64,000 bases of DNA. It comes from CAVVUF01 sp963751425 (GTDB taxonomy: Bacteria > Chloroflexota > Anaerolineae > Anaerolineales > UBA4823). Location: positions 310,001 through 374,000 of the forward strand of contig CAVVUF010000001.1 of the NCBI GenBank assembly GCA_963751425.1, in the 5' to 3' direction. Below the pieces are notes generated by a model. That model did not search any database. It had not been told where the DNA came from and was given only the letters and a program-made list of their open reading frames with translations. A program made the position numbers and the translations under genes. Positions 9,801 through 20,300 of this stretch are shown piece after piece. Within the stretch, counting starts at the first letter, position 1. Each line of letters starts with the position of its first letter.

Positions 9801-10373
9801 GGCGACCGGCGGCAGGAGATGGCCTCGCACGTCAATCTTTCCGCTTATCTTGGCAGACAGGGGAAATATGCCTCTGCCCAGGAAAATGCTGAGAAAGGCT
9901 TGAAGCTGGCAAATGAAACAAACGCCACTCCCTGGACCGCCTGGGCATTGACCTACCTGGGGCATGCCCTCTCAGGCCTGAAGCAGTTGCATGCAGCCAG
10001 GCAAGCCTACCAGGAAGCAGCTACCCTGCGCCTGAGCCTGGGGCAGCCCGCCCTGGCTTCTGAGCCGCAAGCCGGGTTGGCGAGGTTGGCGCTTTCAGAG
10101 GGGGATGTAAAAGCGGCCGGTGAGGCCATCCAGCCAATCCTCGCACACCTGGAGCAGGGAAACACCCTGGATGGGATCGACGAGCCGCTGCGGGTGCTCC
10201 TCACCTGCGCGCAGGTGCTGCAGGCGGAGGGAGATGGGCGCTGGCGCAGCTGGCTGGAGGATGCCCGCCAAAAACTGCAAGCACTGGCCGAAGCTGCGCC
10301 AGACGAGGCGACCCGCCGCAAGCTGCTGGAGGTGGCCTGGAACCGGGAGATCGTCAGGCTGGCAGAGACGTAA
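6896..10373 (+). CDS. Class III adenylate/guanylate cyclase fused to AAA ATPase and TPR (one frameshift)
   Basis: This large cytosolic signalling protein of about 1160 residues has the architecture cyclase - AAA ATPase - TPR. The cyclase carries both metal aspartates: FADLVGF (Asp60) and YIGDAV (Asp104). A P-loop GEPGLGKSRL lies near residue 280, with a Walker B region LLEDLHWADDSS further on. ADGNPFYVEEL is the marker after the ATPase core. Many TPR-like helices fill the C-terminal half (repeats with NLGxLA, GDxxxA). The frame breaks once near 8405; the peptide continues without loss. ATG 6896 was chosen; GTG 6875 is an in-frame alternative. The family makes cAMP-type signals in response to unknown ligands. 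Confidence 0.88.
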
Positions 10374-10404
10374 GAGAAGCACACAAACAGAGAAAGAAGG
10401 TTGC

Positions 10405-11148
10405 ATGATGGAACGCGTAGAATTTTTGAAAAAGATGCGCAGCATGGCAGAGTCATTGTATGACCAAATTTCCACTCAGTATTGGGTGGAATTGGGTGGG
10501 GATGTGGACGAGGACCACCTTACCTATCTTCAGAAGTTCCTGGAGCGGACCCCCCCAGGCGGCATGATTCTCTCAGCTGCCTGCGGAGCGGGGCGCTTTG
10601 ACGGCTTGCTGGTGGAAGGGGGCCATCCTGTTTTGGGCATCGACCAGTCGGCCGGCATGCTGAAGCAGGCGCGCGAACACTTCCCGCTGGAGCGCTTCCC
10701 GCAGCTTCAGTATGAGCAGATGGGTCTGCAGGAGATGAATTTCGAGGCGGCGTTTGATGGGGCGATCTGCATGGACGCTATCGAGCACATCTGCCCGGAG
10801 GATTGGCCGGGGATCATGCAGAATTTCCAGAAGGCGCTGAAGCCAGGCGGGAGGTTGTATTTTACGGCAGATTGGGAAGCGGCTGACGTTATGGAAAGGT
10901 CCTACCAGAGAGCTCAGGCCCTTGGGTTCCCGGTGGTGTACGGGGAGGTAGTAGATGAGCTGGAAGCCGCTTACGAACAGGCGAAGACAGGTGGACCCAT
11001 TTTAGACGCTTCGGTTTACCATTTCCACCCGCCGCTGGAGCAGGTGCGGGCATGGGTCGCGCAGGCTGGCCTGGCGATCGAGGAAATCGGAACGGGGAGC
11101 GAGTACCACCACATCCTGGCGAGGAAAGAGAAAGAAATAACCTCTTAG
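10405..11148 (+). CDS. SAM-dependent methyltransferase
   Basis: About 247 residues of class I methyltransferase. Motif I is AACGAGRFDG, followed by the acidic GIDQSAGML and the later CMDAIEHI and KPGGRLYFTADW blocks. ATG 10405 and ATG 10408 are adjacent; AGAAGG ends at 10400, so 10408 has the better spacing. Homology cannot extend upstream because the cyclase gene stops at 10373. It follows that gene by about 30 bases and may be co-transcribed. The substrate is unknown. Confidence 0.8.
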   Translation: MMERVEFLKKMRSMAESLYDQISTQYWVELGGDVDEDHLTYLQKFLERTPPGGMILSAACGAGRFDGLLVEGGHPVLGIDQSAGMLKQAREHFPLERFPQLQYEQMGLQEMNFEAAFDGAICMDAIEHICPEDWPGIMQNFQKALKPGGRLYFTADWEAADVMERSYQRAQALGFPVVYGEVVDELEAAYEQAKTGGPILDASVYHFHPPLEQVRAWVAQAGLAIEEIGTGSEYHHILARKEKEITS

Positions 11149-11303
11149 AAATTAACGAATTCGTTATCAGGTGAATGATGGATTGACCTAAAAGAAAAGA
11201 TGACAACCCTAAAATTATTCAAAGATTTGATGTATTATGGAAGAGAACGAAAGTATAAATTAAGCCAATAATATAATCAAGCCGCCAACCAAGAGGAGGG
11301 AAG

Positions 11304-13577
11304 ATGAGCGAAAATGGAGCAATCCGCTGCAAATCCATGCAAGGAGGACACTGCTTCCTGTTAGTACTACTGGTTGTCCTATTAATCTTCACCAGCCCGG
11401 TGGAATCCATGCATGCAAAAGTTCCCAAGGAGAAGCATAGTGATGCAAGTCTGAAGCTGTCCTGGAAGAGCATCGTCACTGGAATTCCCTCTGCACGAGT
11501 TGACCACACAGCCGTGTGGACAGGCTCTGAGATGATCGTCTGGGGTGGACACGACGACAACAATTCGCTGTACGATCATACCCTTAACGACGGAGCCCGC
11601 TACAGCCCCACAACCGGCGGCTGGACACTGCTACCAACCACCGGTGCTCCTCTTCCGCGGGATGGTCACACGGCGGTATGGACAGGCTCCGAGATGATCA
11701 TCTGGGGGGGATGGGATGGCAGCAGTGCTCTAAACGATGGAGCCCGCTACAATCCAGCGACTGATAGCTGGATGCCGCTGACAACCGTGGGCGCTCCTCC
11801 AGCACGGTATGACCAAACGGCGGTGTGGACAGGCTCCGAGATGATTATTTGGGGGGGATGGGATGGCAGCACTGCTCTCAACGATGGAGCGCGCTACGAT
11901 CCAGCGACAGATAGCTGGATGGCGCTGACAACCCTTGGTGCTCCTTCTGCACGGTATGGCCACACGGCGGTCTGGACAAGCTCCGAGATGGTCGTCTGGG
12001 GAGGACGGGATGGCCGCAATGCTCTAAACGACGGAGCACGCTACAATCCAGCTACGGATAGCTGGATGCTGCTCACGCCAACCGATGCTCCTTCTGTACG
12101 GTATGACCACTCGGCGGTATGGACAGGCTCCGAGATGATGGTGTGGGGAGGGTTTAACGGTACTTCTCACCTGAACGATGGCGCACGCTATAACCCAACT
12201 ACAGAACTCTGGACGCCACTCCCAACCGCTGGTGCCCCCGCCGGTCGGGCATTACACACCGCAGTATGGACAGGTTCTGAGATGATTGTGTGGGGAGGAT
12301 GGTGCTATTTTCACATGGATGACTCCTATATCGCCGACGCCCTGAACGACGGGGCGCGCTACAACCCATCTACCAACCAATGGACGCCTTTGCCCACAGA
12401 CAACACGCTTTCTCCGCGTGCTGAGCACAGCGCAGTATGGACCGGTTCCAGGATGATTGTTTGGGGAGGGAGCAAAGTCGATTTTAACATTCGAAACGAC
12501 GGAGCGGACTATGACCCAACCAGCAATAGCTGGACACACCTGCCGTCGAATGGAGTTCCCTCGGCTCGTCGGAACCATACAGCAGTGTGGACTGGCTCCG
12601 ATATGATCGTCTGGGGAGGATTTGATGACTTTTTCATTTTTGATGATGGAGCACGCTACAATCTGACCACCGGCAAATGGACGCCCCTCCCTGGCCTTGA
12701 AGCTCCTTCTGCTAGAATGGGACACACAGCAATCTGGACAGGGACTGAAATGATTGTCTGGGGGGGAGCAAATTCAAATCGACTAAACGATGGTGCACGT
12801 TACAATCCATCTTCTGATAGCTGGACGCCAATAACAACCACGGGTGCGCCTTCAGGGCGGTCAGGACACACAGCGATCTGGACTGGCTCCGAGATGATCA
12901 TCTGGGGCGGGCATGACGGATGGTCGCCTCTGAACGATGGGGCGCGCTACAATCCGGCTGCTGACAGTTGGATCCCTATCTCAAGCGTGGGTGCTCCTCC
13001 GGCTCGCTTTAGTCATACAGCAGTTTGGACAGGCGCTGAGATGATCGTGTGGGGTGGAGGAGGGGACAACCAATCTCGTTTGAATGATGGAGCGCGTTAT
13101 GATCCAGCGACTGACAGGTGGACAGCACTGCCAGACGCTGGTGCTCCTTCGGCCAGGTACATGCACACAGCCGTTTGGACTGGCTCTGAGATGATCGTCT
13201 GGGGTGGTGACTCAAATCTAGGCGATGGAGCCCGTTATAGCCCTGCCACCGGCGCATGGACACCGCTCCCGACCCTTGACGCGCCATTGGCTAGGACATA
13301 CCACTCGGCAATCTGGACCGGTACTGAGATGGTCGTTTGGGGGGGAGAGTATGTCAACAGCTTTCTAAACAATGGAGCCCGCTATAACCCAACCACAGAC
13401 ATCTGGACGCCACTCCCAACCACAGAGGCCCCCGTTGGTCGGGGTTTTCACACGGCAGTCTGGACTGGCTCCAGGATGATCGTCTGGGGAGGATTTAATC
13501 ACGCGTCCGTTCTAAATGATGGGGCACACCTCGAATTTAATTACTTACTAACTTACTTGCCGGTTATCCAGAAGTAA
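11304..13577 (+). CDS. Exported kelch-repeat protein, two seven-bladed propellers
   Basis: A 757-residue exported protein. A signal peptide (FLLVLLVVLLIF core, about residues 18-30) precedes 14 near-identical kelch-like repeats of about 50 residues, each with HTAVWTGSEMIVWGG, LNDGARYNPxTDxW and LPTTGAPxxR. Fourteen is twice seven, which fits two seven-bladed propellers in tandem. The repeat is also strong in DNA with a period near 150 bases. The C-terminus ends LLTYLPVIQK, the shared surface tail. There are no frameshifts. RBS GAGGAGGG lies 7-10 bases ahead of the ATG. Kelch domains commonly bind glycans or proteins; no catalytic residues are evident. Confidence 0.85.
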   Translation: MSENGAIRCKSMQGGHCFLLVLLVVLLIFTSPVESMHAKVPKEKHSDASLKLSWKSIVTGIPSARVDHTAVWTGSEMIVWGGHDDNNSLYDHTLNDGARYSPTTGGWTLLPTTGAPLPRDGHTAVWTGSEMIIWGGWDGSSALNDGARYNPATDSWMPLTTVGAPPARYDQTAVWTGSEMIIWGGWDGSTALNDGARYDPATDSWMALTTLGAPSARYGHTAVWTSSEMVVWGGRDGRNALNDGARYNPATDSWMLLTPTDAPSVRYDHSAVWTGSEMMVWGGFNGTSHLNDGARYNPTTELWTPLPTAGAPAGRALHTAVWTGSEMIVWGGWCYFHMDDSYIADALNDGARYNPSTNQWTPLPTDNTLSPRAEHSAVWTGSRMIVWGGSKVDFNIRNDGADYDPTSNSWTHLPSNGVPSARRNHTAVWTGSDMIVWGGFDDFFIFDDGARYNLTTGKWTPLPGLEAPSARMGHTAIWTGTEMIVWGGANSNRLNDGARYNPSSDSWTPITTTGAPSGRSGHTAIWTGSEMIIWGGHDGWSPLNDGARYNPAADSWIPISSVGAPPARFSHTAVWTGAEMIVWGGGGDNQSRLNDGARYDPATDRWTALPDAGAPSARYMHTAVWTGSEMIVWGGDSNLGDGARYSPATGAWTPLPTLDAPLARTYHSAIWTGTEMVVWGGEYVNSFLNNGARYNPTTDIWTPLPTTEAPVGRGFHTAVWTGSRMIVWGGFNHASVLNDGAHLEFNYLLTYLPVIQK

Positions 13578-13715
13578 GATCCTGATGACCGCTCGCCGTC
13601 CGGTGACGGGGTATCTATCGTTCCTAATAAGCTTAGTGTACAGTGGACAGTGATGCGCTGGTGGAAAACCACCCAAATCCCTGCGTCTTTTTGGCAGATC
13701 ATGTAAAATAACTTC

Positions 13716-14801
13716 ATGGAACCGTCAACCATTTCACGCCTAAGGCTGATCAGCCAGCAAATCGAAAAAACCAACTTTACCAGCGCTCAGGAGATCGTGG
13801 GCTGGATGGGAGCCATGCAAGCTCAAGATTATGCCATGGCAAAATGGGCGGTGGGGGTGCGCCTGCCAGGTTCTACCCAGGCGGCCATCCAAAAAGCGAT
13901 CGACAGCGGGCAGGTGCTCCGTACGCATGTGCTGCGCCCCACCTGGCACCTGGTTTCTGCAGAAGATATCGCTTGGATGCTGGCGCTGACCGCGCCGCGC
14001 CTCAAAGCCTCCTTGATGCCCAGGCATGCGGAGCTGGAGCTTTCAGAGGTCGTCGTAGCGAAAAGCAACCGTTTGATCGAACATGCACTCAGAGATGGGC
14101 ATCACATGAAACGTGATGAGCTGATGATGGTGCTCAAACAAGCCAGCATCCCAACGAATGAGAACCGGGCTTCGCACCTTTTTCTGTGTGCAGAGCTGGA
14201 GGGGATCCTGTGCAGCGGCGCGGACCGGGATGGGAGACCGACTTACGCCCTGCTGCCCGAGAGGGTGCCTGAGAAGAAATCGCTTTCAAAAGAAGAAGCA
14301 CTGGCCAGCCTGGCGAAAACCTACTTTACCAGCCGCAGCCCGGCTACGCTCCAGGATTTTGCCTGGTGGTCGGGATTGACGTCACAAGATGCCAGGCAGG
14401 CGCTAGACCTGGTAAAAACGAACTTCGTCCCAGAAACCATTGCAAATCAGACCTACTGGCTGAGCCCTGCTTGCGCAAAAGCCGCTATCAGCAGTCAAGA
14501 AACCCTGTACCTGCTGCCCGCCTATGATGAATTTCTCATCAGCTATCAAGAGCGCGGCGCCTCGCTCCAGCAGGCCGAAAGCCCGCACACGATCTCAGAG
14601 AATGGCATTTTTCGACCGGTGATCGTGCTGGATGGGCAGGTAATTGGCATCTGGAAACGGAAGCTGGCTCAGAATAAAGTGGTTGTGGAAGTTGAGCTGT
14701 TCAAACCGGCAAACCAAACGATCTATAATAAGATCGAGGAAGCCGCTGCCCGTTTTTCGCATTTCTTGGGGCTGGAATCTGCCAGCGTGGTTGGAGTTTG
14801 A
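13716..14801 (+). CDS. Winged-helix DNA-binding domain protein (HTH_42 / AlkZ-related)
   Basis: This 361-residue protein belongs to the winged-helix family PF06224 that includes AlkZ/YcaQ-like DNA glycosylases. Recognisable blocks are MGAMQAQDYAMAKWAVG near residue 30, RTHVLRPTWHLVSAEDI near residue 70 and LLPAYDEFLISYQER near residue 265. The related glycosylases unhook DNA crosslinks, but the catalytic QxQ/QxD motif cannot be confirmed beyond QAQD at about residues 34-37. It is a single gene with no close same-strand partner. Confidence 0.75.
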   Translation: MEPSTISRLRLISQQIEKTNFTSAQEIVGWMGAMQAQDYAMAKWAVGVRLPGSTQAAIQKAIDSGQVLRTHVLRPTWHLVSAEDIAWMLALTAPRLKASLMPRHAELELSEVVVAKSNRLIEHALRDGHHMKRDELMMVLKQASIPTNENRASHLFLCAELEGILCSGADRDGRPTYALLPERVPEKKSLSKEEALASLAKTYFTSRSPATLQDFAWWSGLTSQDARQALDLVKTNFVPETIANQTYWLSPACAKAAISSQETLYLLPAYDEFLISYQERGASLQQAESPHTISENGIFRPVIVLDGQVIGIWKRKLAQNKVVVEVELFKPANQTIYNKIEEAAARFSHFLGLESASVVGV

Positions 14802-14828
14802 AATATAAATTTTTTCGGGAGAAATATA

Positions 14829-16037
14829 TTGAAGAAGATCGCGGCCGGCCTCATCATTCTGTTCTTACTGATCACTCCATCCAGCCTTTTTCTGACTACA
14901 CCTGCCCAAGGCATCCCGCCCCTCCCGCCAGACCCATGCAGCGGCGTGACGGAGGTCCCGCTCACTGAATGCCACGCCCTGGTTTCGCTCTACACCAGCA
15001 CCAATGGGAGCAGCTGGACGATCCGAACGGACTGGCTGGTTACGAGCACGCCCTGCTCATGGTATGGGGTCATTTGCAGCGCGGGGCACGTGCAGCAGAT
15101 CTTTTTGGGGACGAACGGCTTGAGCGGCGGCCTGCCAGCCGCGATCGGCTTCCTAACGGAGCTCGAAGTACTTAACCTGGCCGAAAACCAGATCGATGGG
15201 ACAATTATGCTTGAGCTGGGCAACCTGTCAAAATTACAGAGCCTGTTCCTGAACAGCAACCAGCTCAGCGGCAGCATCCCCACTGTTCTCGGATCACTGA
15301 TCAACCTGCAACAAATCAACCTGGGCAGCAACCAATTGACCGGCAGTATTCCGTCTGAGCTTGGCAACCTAACCAACCTGGAATGGCTGAACCTGGAGAA
15401 CAACCAGTTGAACGGTGGGCTGCCGCTTGAGCTGGGCAGCCTGGTGAAGCTGCAGTTCTTGAACATCGCCAAGAACCAGCTCTCCGGTCCGATCCCAAAC
15501 CAGCTCGGGGATTTGACCAATTTGGAAGGACTGGATGTCAGCAATAATGCTTTCGTTGGTGAGGTGCCGGCTGTTATCAAACAGCTCACCAAGCTGAAAA
15601 TATTGGACACACAGTTCGATTACAACGGCCTGTACGCTACCGACCCGACGGTGGCAGCTTTCTTGACCAGCAAGGACCCCAACTGGAGCACTAACCAGAC
15701 CATCGCCCCAGCGGACCTGCAGGCAGCTCCGTCCGCCGAAGGAGTGCGGTTAACCTGGACGCCGATCCCGTACAGTGAGGGTGGGGGGTATTATGAGATC
15801 GGCTGCTCAACCACCCTCACCGGCACTTACACGATAAAGGGGTTGACGGCAGATAAGAACGCCCCTAGCTATACGATCAACGGGCTCAACCCCAATTCGA
15901 TATATTACTTCCGCCTGCGCACCTTTACACCTAAACATGACTTACAGCAGAACGACTTGTGGAGCGCATACATCTCCTCCAGCGGGGTGAAGACCTACAT
16001 CAAGCTGTTCGTGCCCCTGGCGCTGAAACAGCCATAA
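14829..16037 (+). CDS. Exported leucine-rich-repeat protein with fibronectin-like domain
   Basis: This 402-residue protein starts at TTG 14829 after GGGAGAA. A signal peptide (AAGLIILFLLIT) is followed by an LRR cap with two cysteines (CSWYGVIC). About seven plant-type repeats follow, with LxGxIPxxLGxLxxLxxLxLxxN and the SGSIP/TGSIP signature typical of plant receptor kinases. A fibronectin III-like domain fills about residues 295-385. The C-terminus KLFVPLALKQP is a variant of the YLP surface tail. It is probably a cell-surface recognition or adhesion protein. Confidence 0.85.
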   Translation: MKKIAAGLIILFLLITPSSLFLTTPAQGIPPLPPDPCSGVTEVPLTECHALVSLYTSTNGSSWTIRTDWLVTSTPCSWYGVICSAGHVQQIFLGTNGLSGGLPAAIGFLTELEVLNLAENQIDGTIMLELGNLSKLQSLFLNSNQLSGSIPTVLGSLINLQQINLGSNQLTGSIPSELGNLTNLEWLNLENNQLNGGLPLELGSLVKLQFLNIAKNQLSGPIPNQLGDLTNLEGLDVSNNAFVGEVPAVIKQLTKLKILDTQFDYNGLYATDPTVAAFLTSKDPNWSTNQTIAPADLQAAPSAEGVRLTWTPIPYSEGGGYYEIGCSTTLTGTYTIKGLTADKNAPSYTINGLNPNSIYYFRLRTFTPKHDLQQNDLWSAYISSSGVKTYIKLFVPLALKQP

Positions 16038-16064
16038 GAGAGTGTAAGAAAGCTGTATAAACAA

Positions 16065-16099
16065 ACAGGCTGCCTGGACCAGAAATCCCGGCAGCCTGT
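16065..16099. terminator. Bidirectional terminator between convergent genes
   Basis: ACAGGCTGCC (16065-16074) and GGCAGCCTGT (16090-16099) form a perfect 10-bp stem with a 15-base loop. Read on the minus strand the stem is followed by TTTGTTTAT, so it best serves the oxidoreductase gene ending at 16121. It can also stop plus-strand transcription from the LRR gene. Confidence 0.75.
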
Positions 16100-16120
16100 A
16101 AAATTCTCTAGCTTGGATGA

Positions 16121-17059
16121 TTAAGCGATTTCCATCACCAGCTTGCCGCGCGTGTGGCGGCTCTCAACCTGCTTGTGAGCTTGCTGGACTTCTGACAATG
16201 GGAGCACCTGCGAAACGGTGACCTTGAGCTGGCCTGAATCCAACAGCGAGCCAAACATAGCCAACTTGGCTCCACCGGGCTGACCATCGGAAATAAACTG
16301 CTGCCTTACGCCGAAGGAAGCAGCCTTTTCTGCGGAAGGCATTGAAACAATCGAGAGCAAGATACCACCGGGCTTCAAGGTTTGGTAGGAGCGTTCCAAG
16401 GTATCATAACCCACCCCATCAAAGACGGCATCCACATTTTTCACTACGCTTTCGAAAGGTGTCTCTGCATAATCGACTGCCTGATCGACCCCTAATTCAC
16501 GCAAGAAGGCCAGGTTTTTCCCAGAAGCCGTGCCAATCACATACGCCCCGCGCTGGTGGGCTAATTGGGCAGCGATATGACCTACCCCCCCAGCTGCGGC
16601 ATGGATGAGCACGCGCGACCCTTGCGATAGGTTGGCAGCCTCCACCATGGTTGACGCGGTGAGGACTACGTGCGGTACGGCTGCCGCGTGCACAGGGTCA
16701 AGCGATTTTGGCATGCTGGCAACTTCATCAACGGCCGCAAGCACATATTCAGCGTACGCGCCCCCGCGACCAGGGTTAGTGCGTGCATACACCGCCGATC
16801 CAGGGGTGAATTGGGTAACTCCTGGTCCAACCGCTTCAACCACCCCGGCGACATCCAGCCCAGGGATGAAAGGAAAGGTGTATTGATAATAACCGGCAAC
16901 ATAGCCTGCCCGGGCTGCGCAGTCGAAGGGATTCACCGAGGCGGCCTGGGCGCGGATGAGCACCTCACCCTCACCTGGGGTTGGACGGGTAACTTTTGCA
17001 TAATTTAGGACTTCTGTACCACCATAACGATCGATCTGGACGGCGTGCATGAATGACAT
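16121..17059 (-). CDS. NADPH:quinone-oxidoreductase-type MDR enzyme
   Basis: A 312-residue zinc-free medium-chain dehydrogenase/reductase. It has a catalytic-domain start ending DRYGGTEVLNYAKV, the SVNPFDCAARAG loop near residue 42, GLDVAGVVEAVG near residue 68, and a coenzyme-binding AAAGGVGHIAAQLA near residue 154. This is the QOR signature (GGVG) with no zinc ligands. It reduces quinones or activated alkenes with NADPH. Its start codon ATG at 17059 sits after a GGAG-like site (minus strand). The gene is alone on its strand. Confidence 0.85.
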   Translation of the reverse strand: MSFMHAVQIDRYGGTEVLNYAKVTRPTPGEGEVLIRAQAASVNPFDCAARAGYVAGYYQYTFPFIPGLDVAGVVEAVGPGVTQFTPGSAVYARTNPGRGGAYAEYVLAAVDEVASMPKSLDPVHAAAVPHVVLTASTMVEAANLSQGSRVLIHAAAGGVGHIAAQLAHQRGAYVIGTASGKNLAFLRELGVDQAVDYAETPFESVVKNVDAVFDGVGYDTLERSYQTLKPGGILLSIVSMPSAEKAASFGVRQQFISDGQPGGAKLAMFGSLLDSGQLKVTVSQVLPLSEVQQAHKQVESRHTRGKLVMEIA

Positions 17060-17158
17060 TGGCGAGCTCCTGTGTTTAAGATAGAATTAATTAAGATGAA
17101 TTATATCATAATTATCCAATAAAGTCGATCACCCAGTTAATAACTTGATAAGCTTTTC

Positions 17159-17236
17159 AACGCTGAGGCGCGGAGCTGCAGCGGAGATTTATTCAAGGAG
17201 TCTCGCTGTACCATGCCCTCCGCGCTTCTCAGCGTT
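17159..17236. repeat. Palindromic intergenic repeat (CGCTGAG...CTCAGCG family)
   Basis: AACGCTGAGGCGCGGAG at 17159-17175 is an inverted copy of CTCCGCGCTTCTCAGCGTT at 17218-17236, with two extra bases in the right arm. The intervening 42 bases repeat GCGGAG. Related elements occur at 22833 and in part at 1225 and 3852. Confidence 0.7.
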
Positions 17237-17317
17237 TATCCTCAAAACGCTTGCCTTTAAGATCATCTGAACCTACAATATCCTTATAACCTGCTACCTG
17301 GTCCGGAGGGAAAACCC

Positions 17318-20300
17318 ATGAGGTCCAAATCAGTCCGCCTGCTCGTGCAACGCTTCGAAGAGCACAAAGCTGCCTATAAATCGGGGGATTATAACGAAGC
17401 CCAGGCGCGCCTTGAATTTATCAACCCCTTCTTCGAAGCCCTGGGTTGGGATATGTTCAACAAGCAGGGTTACGCCGAAGCTTACAAGGATGTGATCCAC
17501 GAAGACTGCGATCAAGGTCGGTGACGCCACCAAAGCCCCCGACTATGCCTTCCGCATCGGCCAGACGCGCAAGTTCTTTGTCGAAGCCAAGAAACCCTCC
17601 GTCAGCATCAAAGACGAAATCAGCCCCGCCTACCAGCTCCGCCGCTATGCCTGGTCTCTCAAGCTGCCGCTCTCCATCTTGACTGACTTCGAGGAATTTG
17701 CCGTCTACGACTGCCAGGCGAAACCGAACAAAACCGACAAAGCCTCCACAGGGCGGGTGATGTTCTTCACCTACCAGGATTACAGTGAGAAATGGGATGA
17801 GATCGAAGCAATCTTCTCCCGCCAGGCCATCCTGAAAGGTTCCTTCGACAAGTACGCCGAAAGCACCAAGGGCAAGCATGGCACCGCCGAGGTGGACGAG
17901 GCCTTCCTGGCGGAGATCGAGCGGTGGAGGGATTTGCTGGCGCACAACCTGGCGCTGCGCAACCCTGCCCTCAGCCGCGCGAGCTAAACTTCGCCGTGCA
18001 GATGACCATCGACCGGATCATCTTCCTGCGCATCTGTGAAGCGCGCGGCATCGAAGAAGACAAGCAGCTCCAGGCGCTTACTCAAGGCAGCGAGGTGTAC
18101 CCGCGCCTGTGCCAGCTCTTTGCCAGGGCGGACGGACGCTATAACTCCGGTTTGTTCCACTTCCGGCAGGAAAAGAGCCAGGCTGACTCGCCTGACTTGC
18201 TGACCATGTCGCTGAAGATCGACGACAAGCCGCTCAAAGACATCCTGGGCAGCCTGTACTACCCAGACAGCCCTTACGAGTTCTCTGTCTTGCCGGTCGG
18301 AGATCCTCGGGCAGGTCTACGAGCAGTTCCTGGGTAAGGTCATCCGCCTGACGGCTGGTCACCACGCTGTAGTGGAAGACAAGCCCGAGGTGAAGAAAGC
18401 CGGGGGCGTGTACTACACGCCGGCGTTTATCGTCGAGTATATTGTCAAGAATACGGTCGGAAAGATCCTGGAGGGGAAAAGCGTATGGGATAAGGGAATT
18501 GGGGGCAAGGGAGAGGCGCTGCGCGTGCTCGACCCGGCGTGCGGTTCGGGGTCGTTCCTGCTGGGCGCTTACCAGTACTTGCTGGACTGGCACCGCGACG
18601 CTTATGTGGCGGAGGGCGCGGAGAAATGGGCGAAAGGGAAGAAGCCGACCATCTACCAGATCCACTGGCGGAGAGTGGAAGCTGACCACTGCCGAGCGCA
18701 AGCGCATCTTGCTCGAGCACATCTACGGCGTGGACATCGACCCGCAGGCCGTGGAGGTGACCAAGCTCTCGCTCTTATTGAAGGTGCTGGAAGGCGAGAG
18801 CGACGCAGACCCTGGCGCACCAGCTCACCTTCTGGCAGGAGCGCGCTCTGCCCGACCTGGGAAAAAACATTAAGTGCGGCAACTCGCTGATCGGGCCGGA
18901 TTTCTACCAGGGCAAGCAGGTCAATTTCCTGGATACGGAGGCGCAGTACCGCATCAACGCCTTCGATTGGGAGCAGGAGTTCCCGGAGGTGTTTGGACCT
19001 ATCCCCCGGCCCCCTTCCCGAACCGGGAAGGGGGAGATAGGGGGTTAGGTTCGGGCGGCTTCGATGTGGTGATTGGAAACCCGCCGTATGTTCGAAGCAT
19101 CAATTTGAAAGAAAACGATCCCATAGTATGGGATATTTACCGTTCCAGTTATAAATCAGCTTCTGAAAGAGAATGGGATATCTACCTAATTTTTGTAGAA
19201 AAAGGGATCAAATTGCTCAACTATTCCGGAATATTAGGTTTCATTCTACCCAACAAATTTCTAAACTCTCAAGTTGGGGGCAATATTCGGTCAATTCTAT
19301 CAGCAGGCAATTGGCTAAGGAAAATTGTGCACTTTGGTTCTTTTCAAATCTTCCACGGAGTAACCACTTATACCTGTCTACTATTCTTAGGACATTCCGA
19401 AAAACCATCTCCGATTGATGTTGCACGTTATAACGGTCCAATTGCTAAATCGAAAACCATTTGCCCATTACCAGAGAATGAACCAGAGCTTTGGAAAACC
19501 TACCAAAAGTCGGAAAATGAACTTTCAGATAAACCCTGGGAATTCTCTGCAACAGATCAATGTATTTTAGAAAAACTAAAAAAATGGCCCAATTTAGAAG
19601 GTTTCGCACAGATATTCCAAGGTACTGGAACAAGAGCCGATAAGGTTTTCTTGGTCGAATACCGAGGCTTGAAGGATCCATTGGTGAATATTTTTTCATT
19701 TGAGACGAATAAAGAATATGCGATAGAACCATATTTACTAAAAAGATGCGTGAGGGGTCGCAATATTAGTCGTTATCAAACTACCAACGACAATTATTTA
19801 CTAATAGTGCCTTACATAATTGAAAAGGATAAAGGAACGCTTATTCCTTCCAAGGATTTTGTCGCATCTGCCCCAAAAACCTTAGAATACCTAAGGGAAT
19901 GTAAACCAAGGCTGGATGAAAGAGAAAATGGGAGGTTCAAAGGTAACAATTGGTATTGTTATGGCCGACCACAAAACCTAAACCGGTTTGTTGTGTCAGA
20001 GAAGATCATATTACCCGATGTAGTCAATCGTGGTGAATGTTTCCTTGATGCAAACGGAAGATGGTTGTTAGATACAGCCTACGCAATTACACTCATAAAC
20101 AATCACAGGATGAACATTAGATATTTTCTGGGAATATTGAATTCTCCTATTTTGACTTACTTCTTGCGAGAAACAGGAATCTGCTTTAAGAGGGGGATAC
20201 TTTAGAATGAAAACTGCTTATTTGAACCCATTTCCTATTCGCCCGATCAATTTTTCCGACCCTACCGATGAAAAACGTCACGATCTTATGGTCTCCCTTG

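Noticed and set aside
13578..13715. Terminator after the kelch gene
   Set aside because: GC-rich fragments CGCTCGCCGTCCGGTGACGG do not form a strong stem with a U tract.
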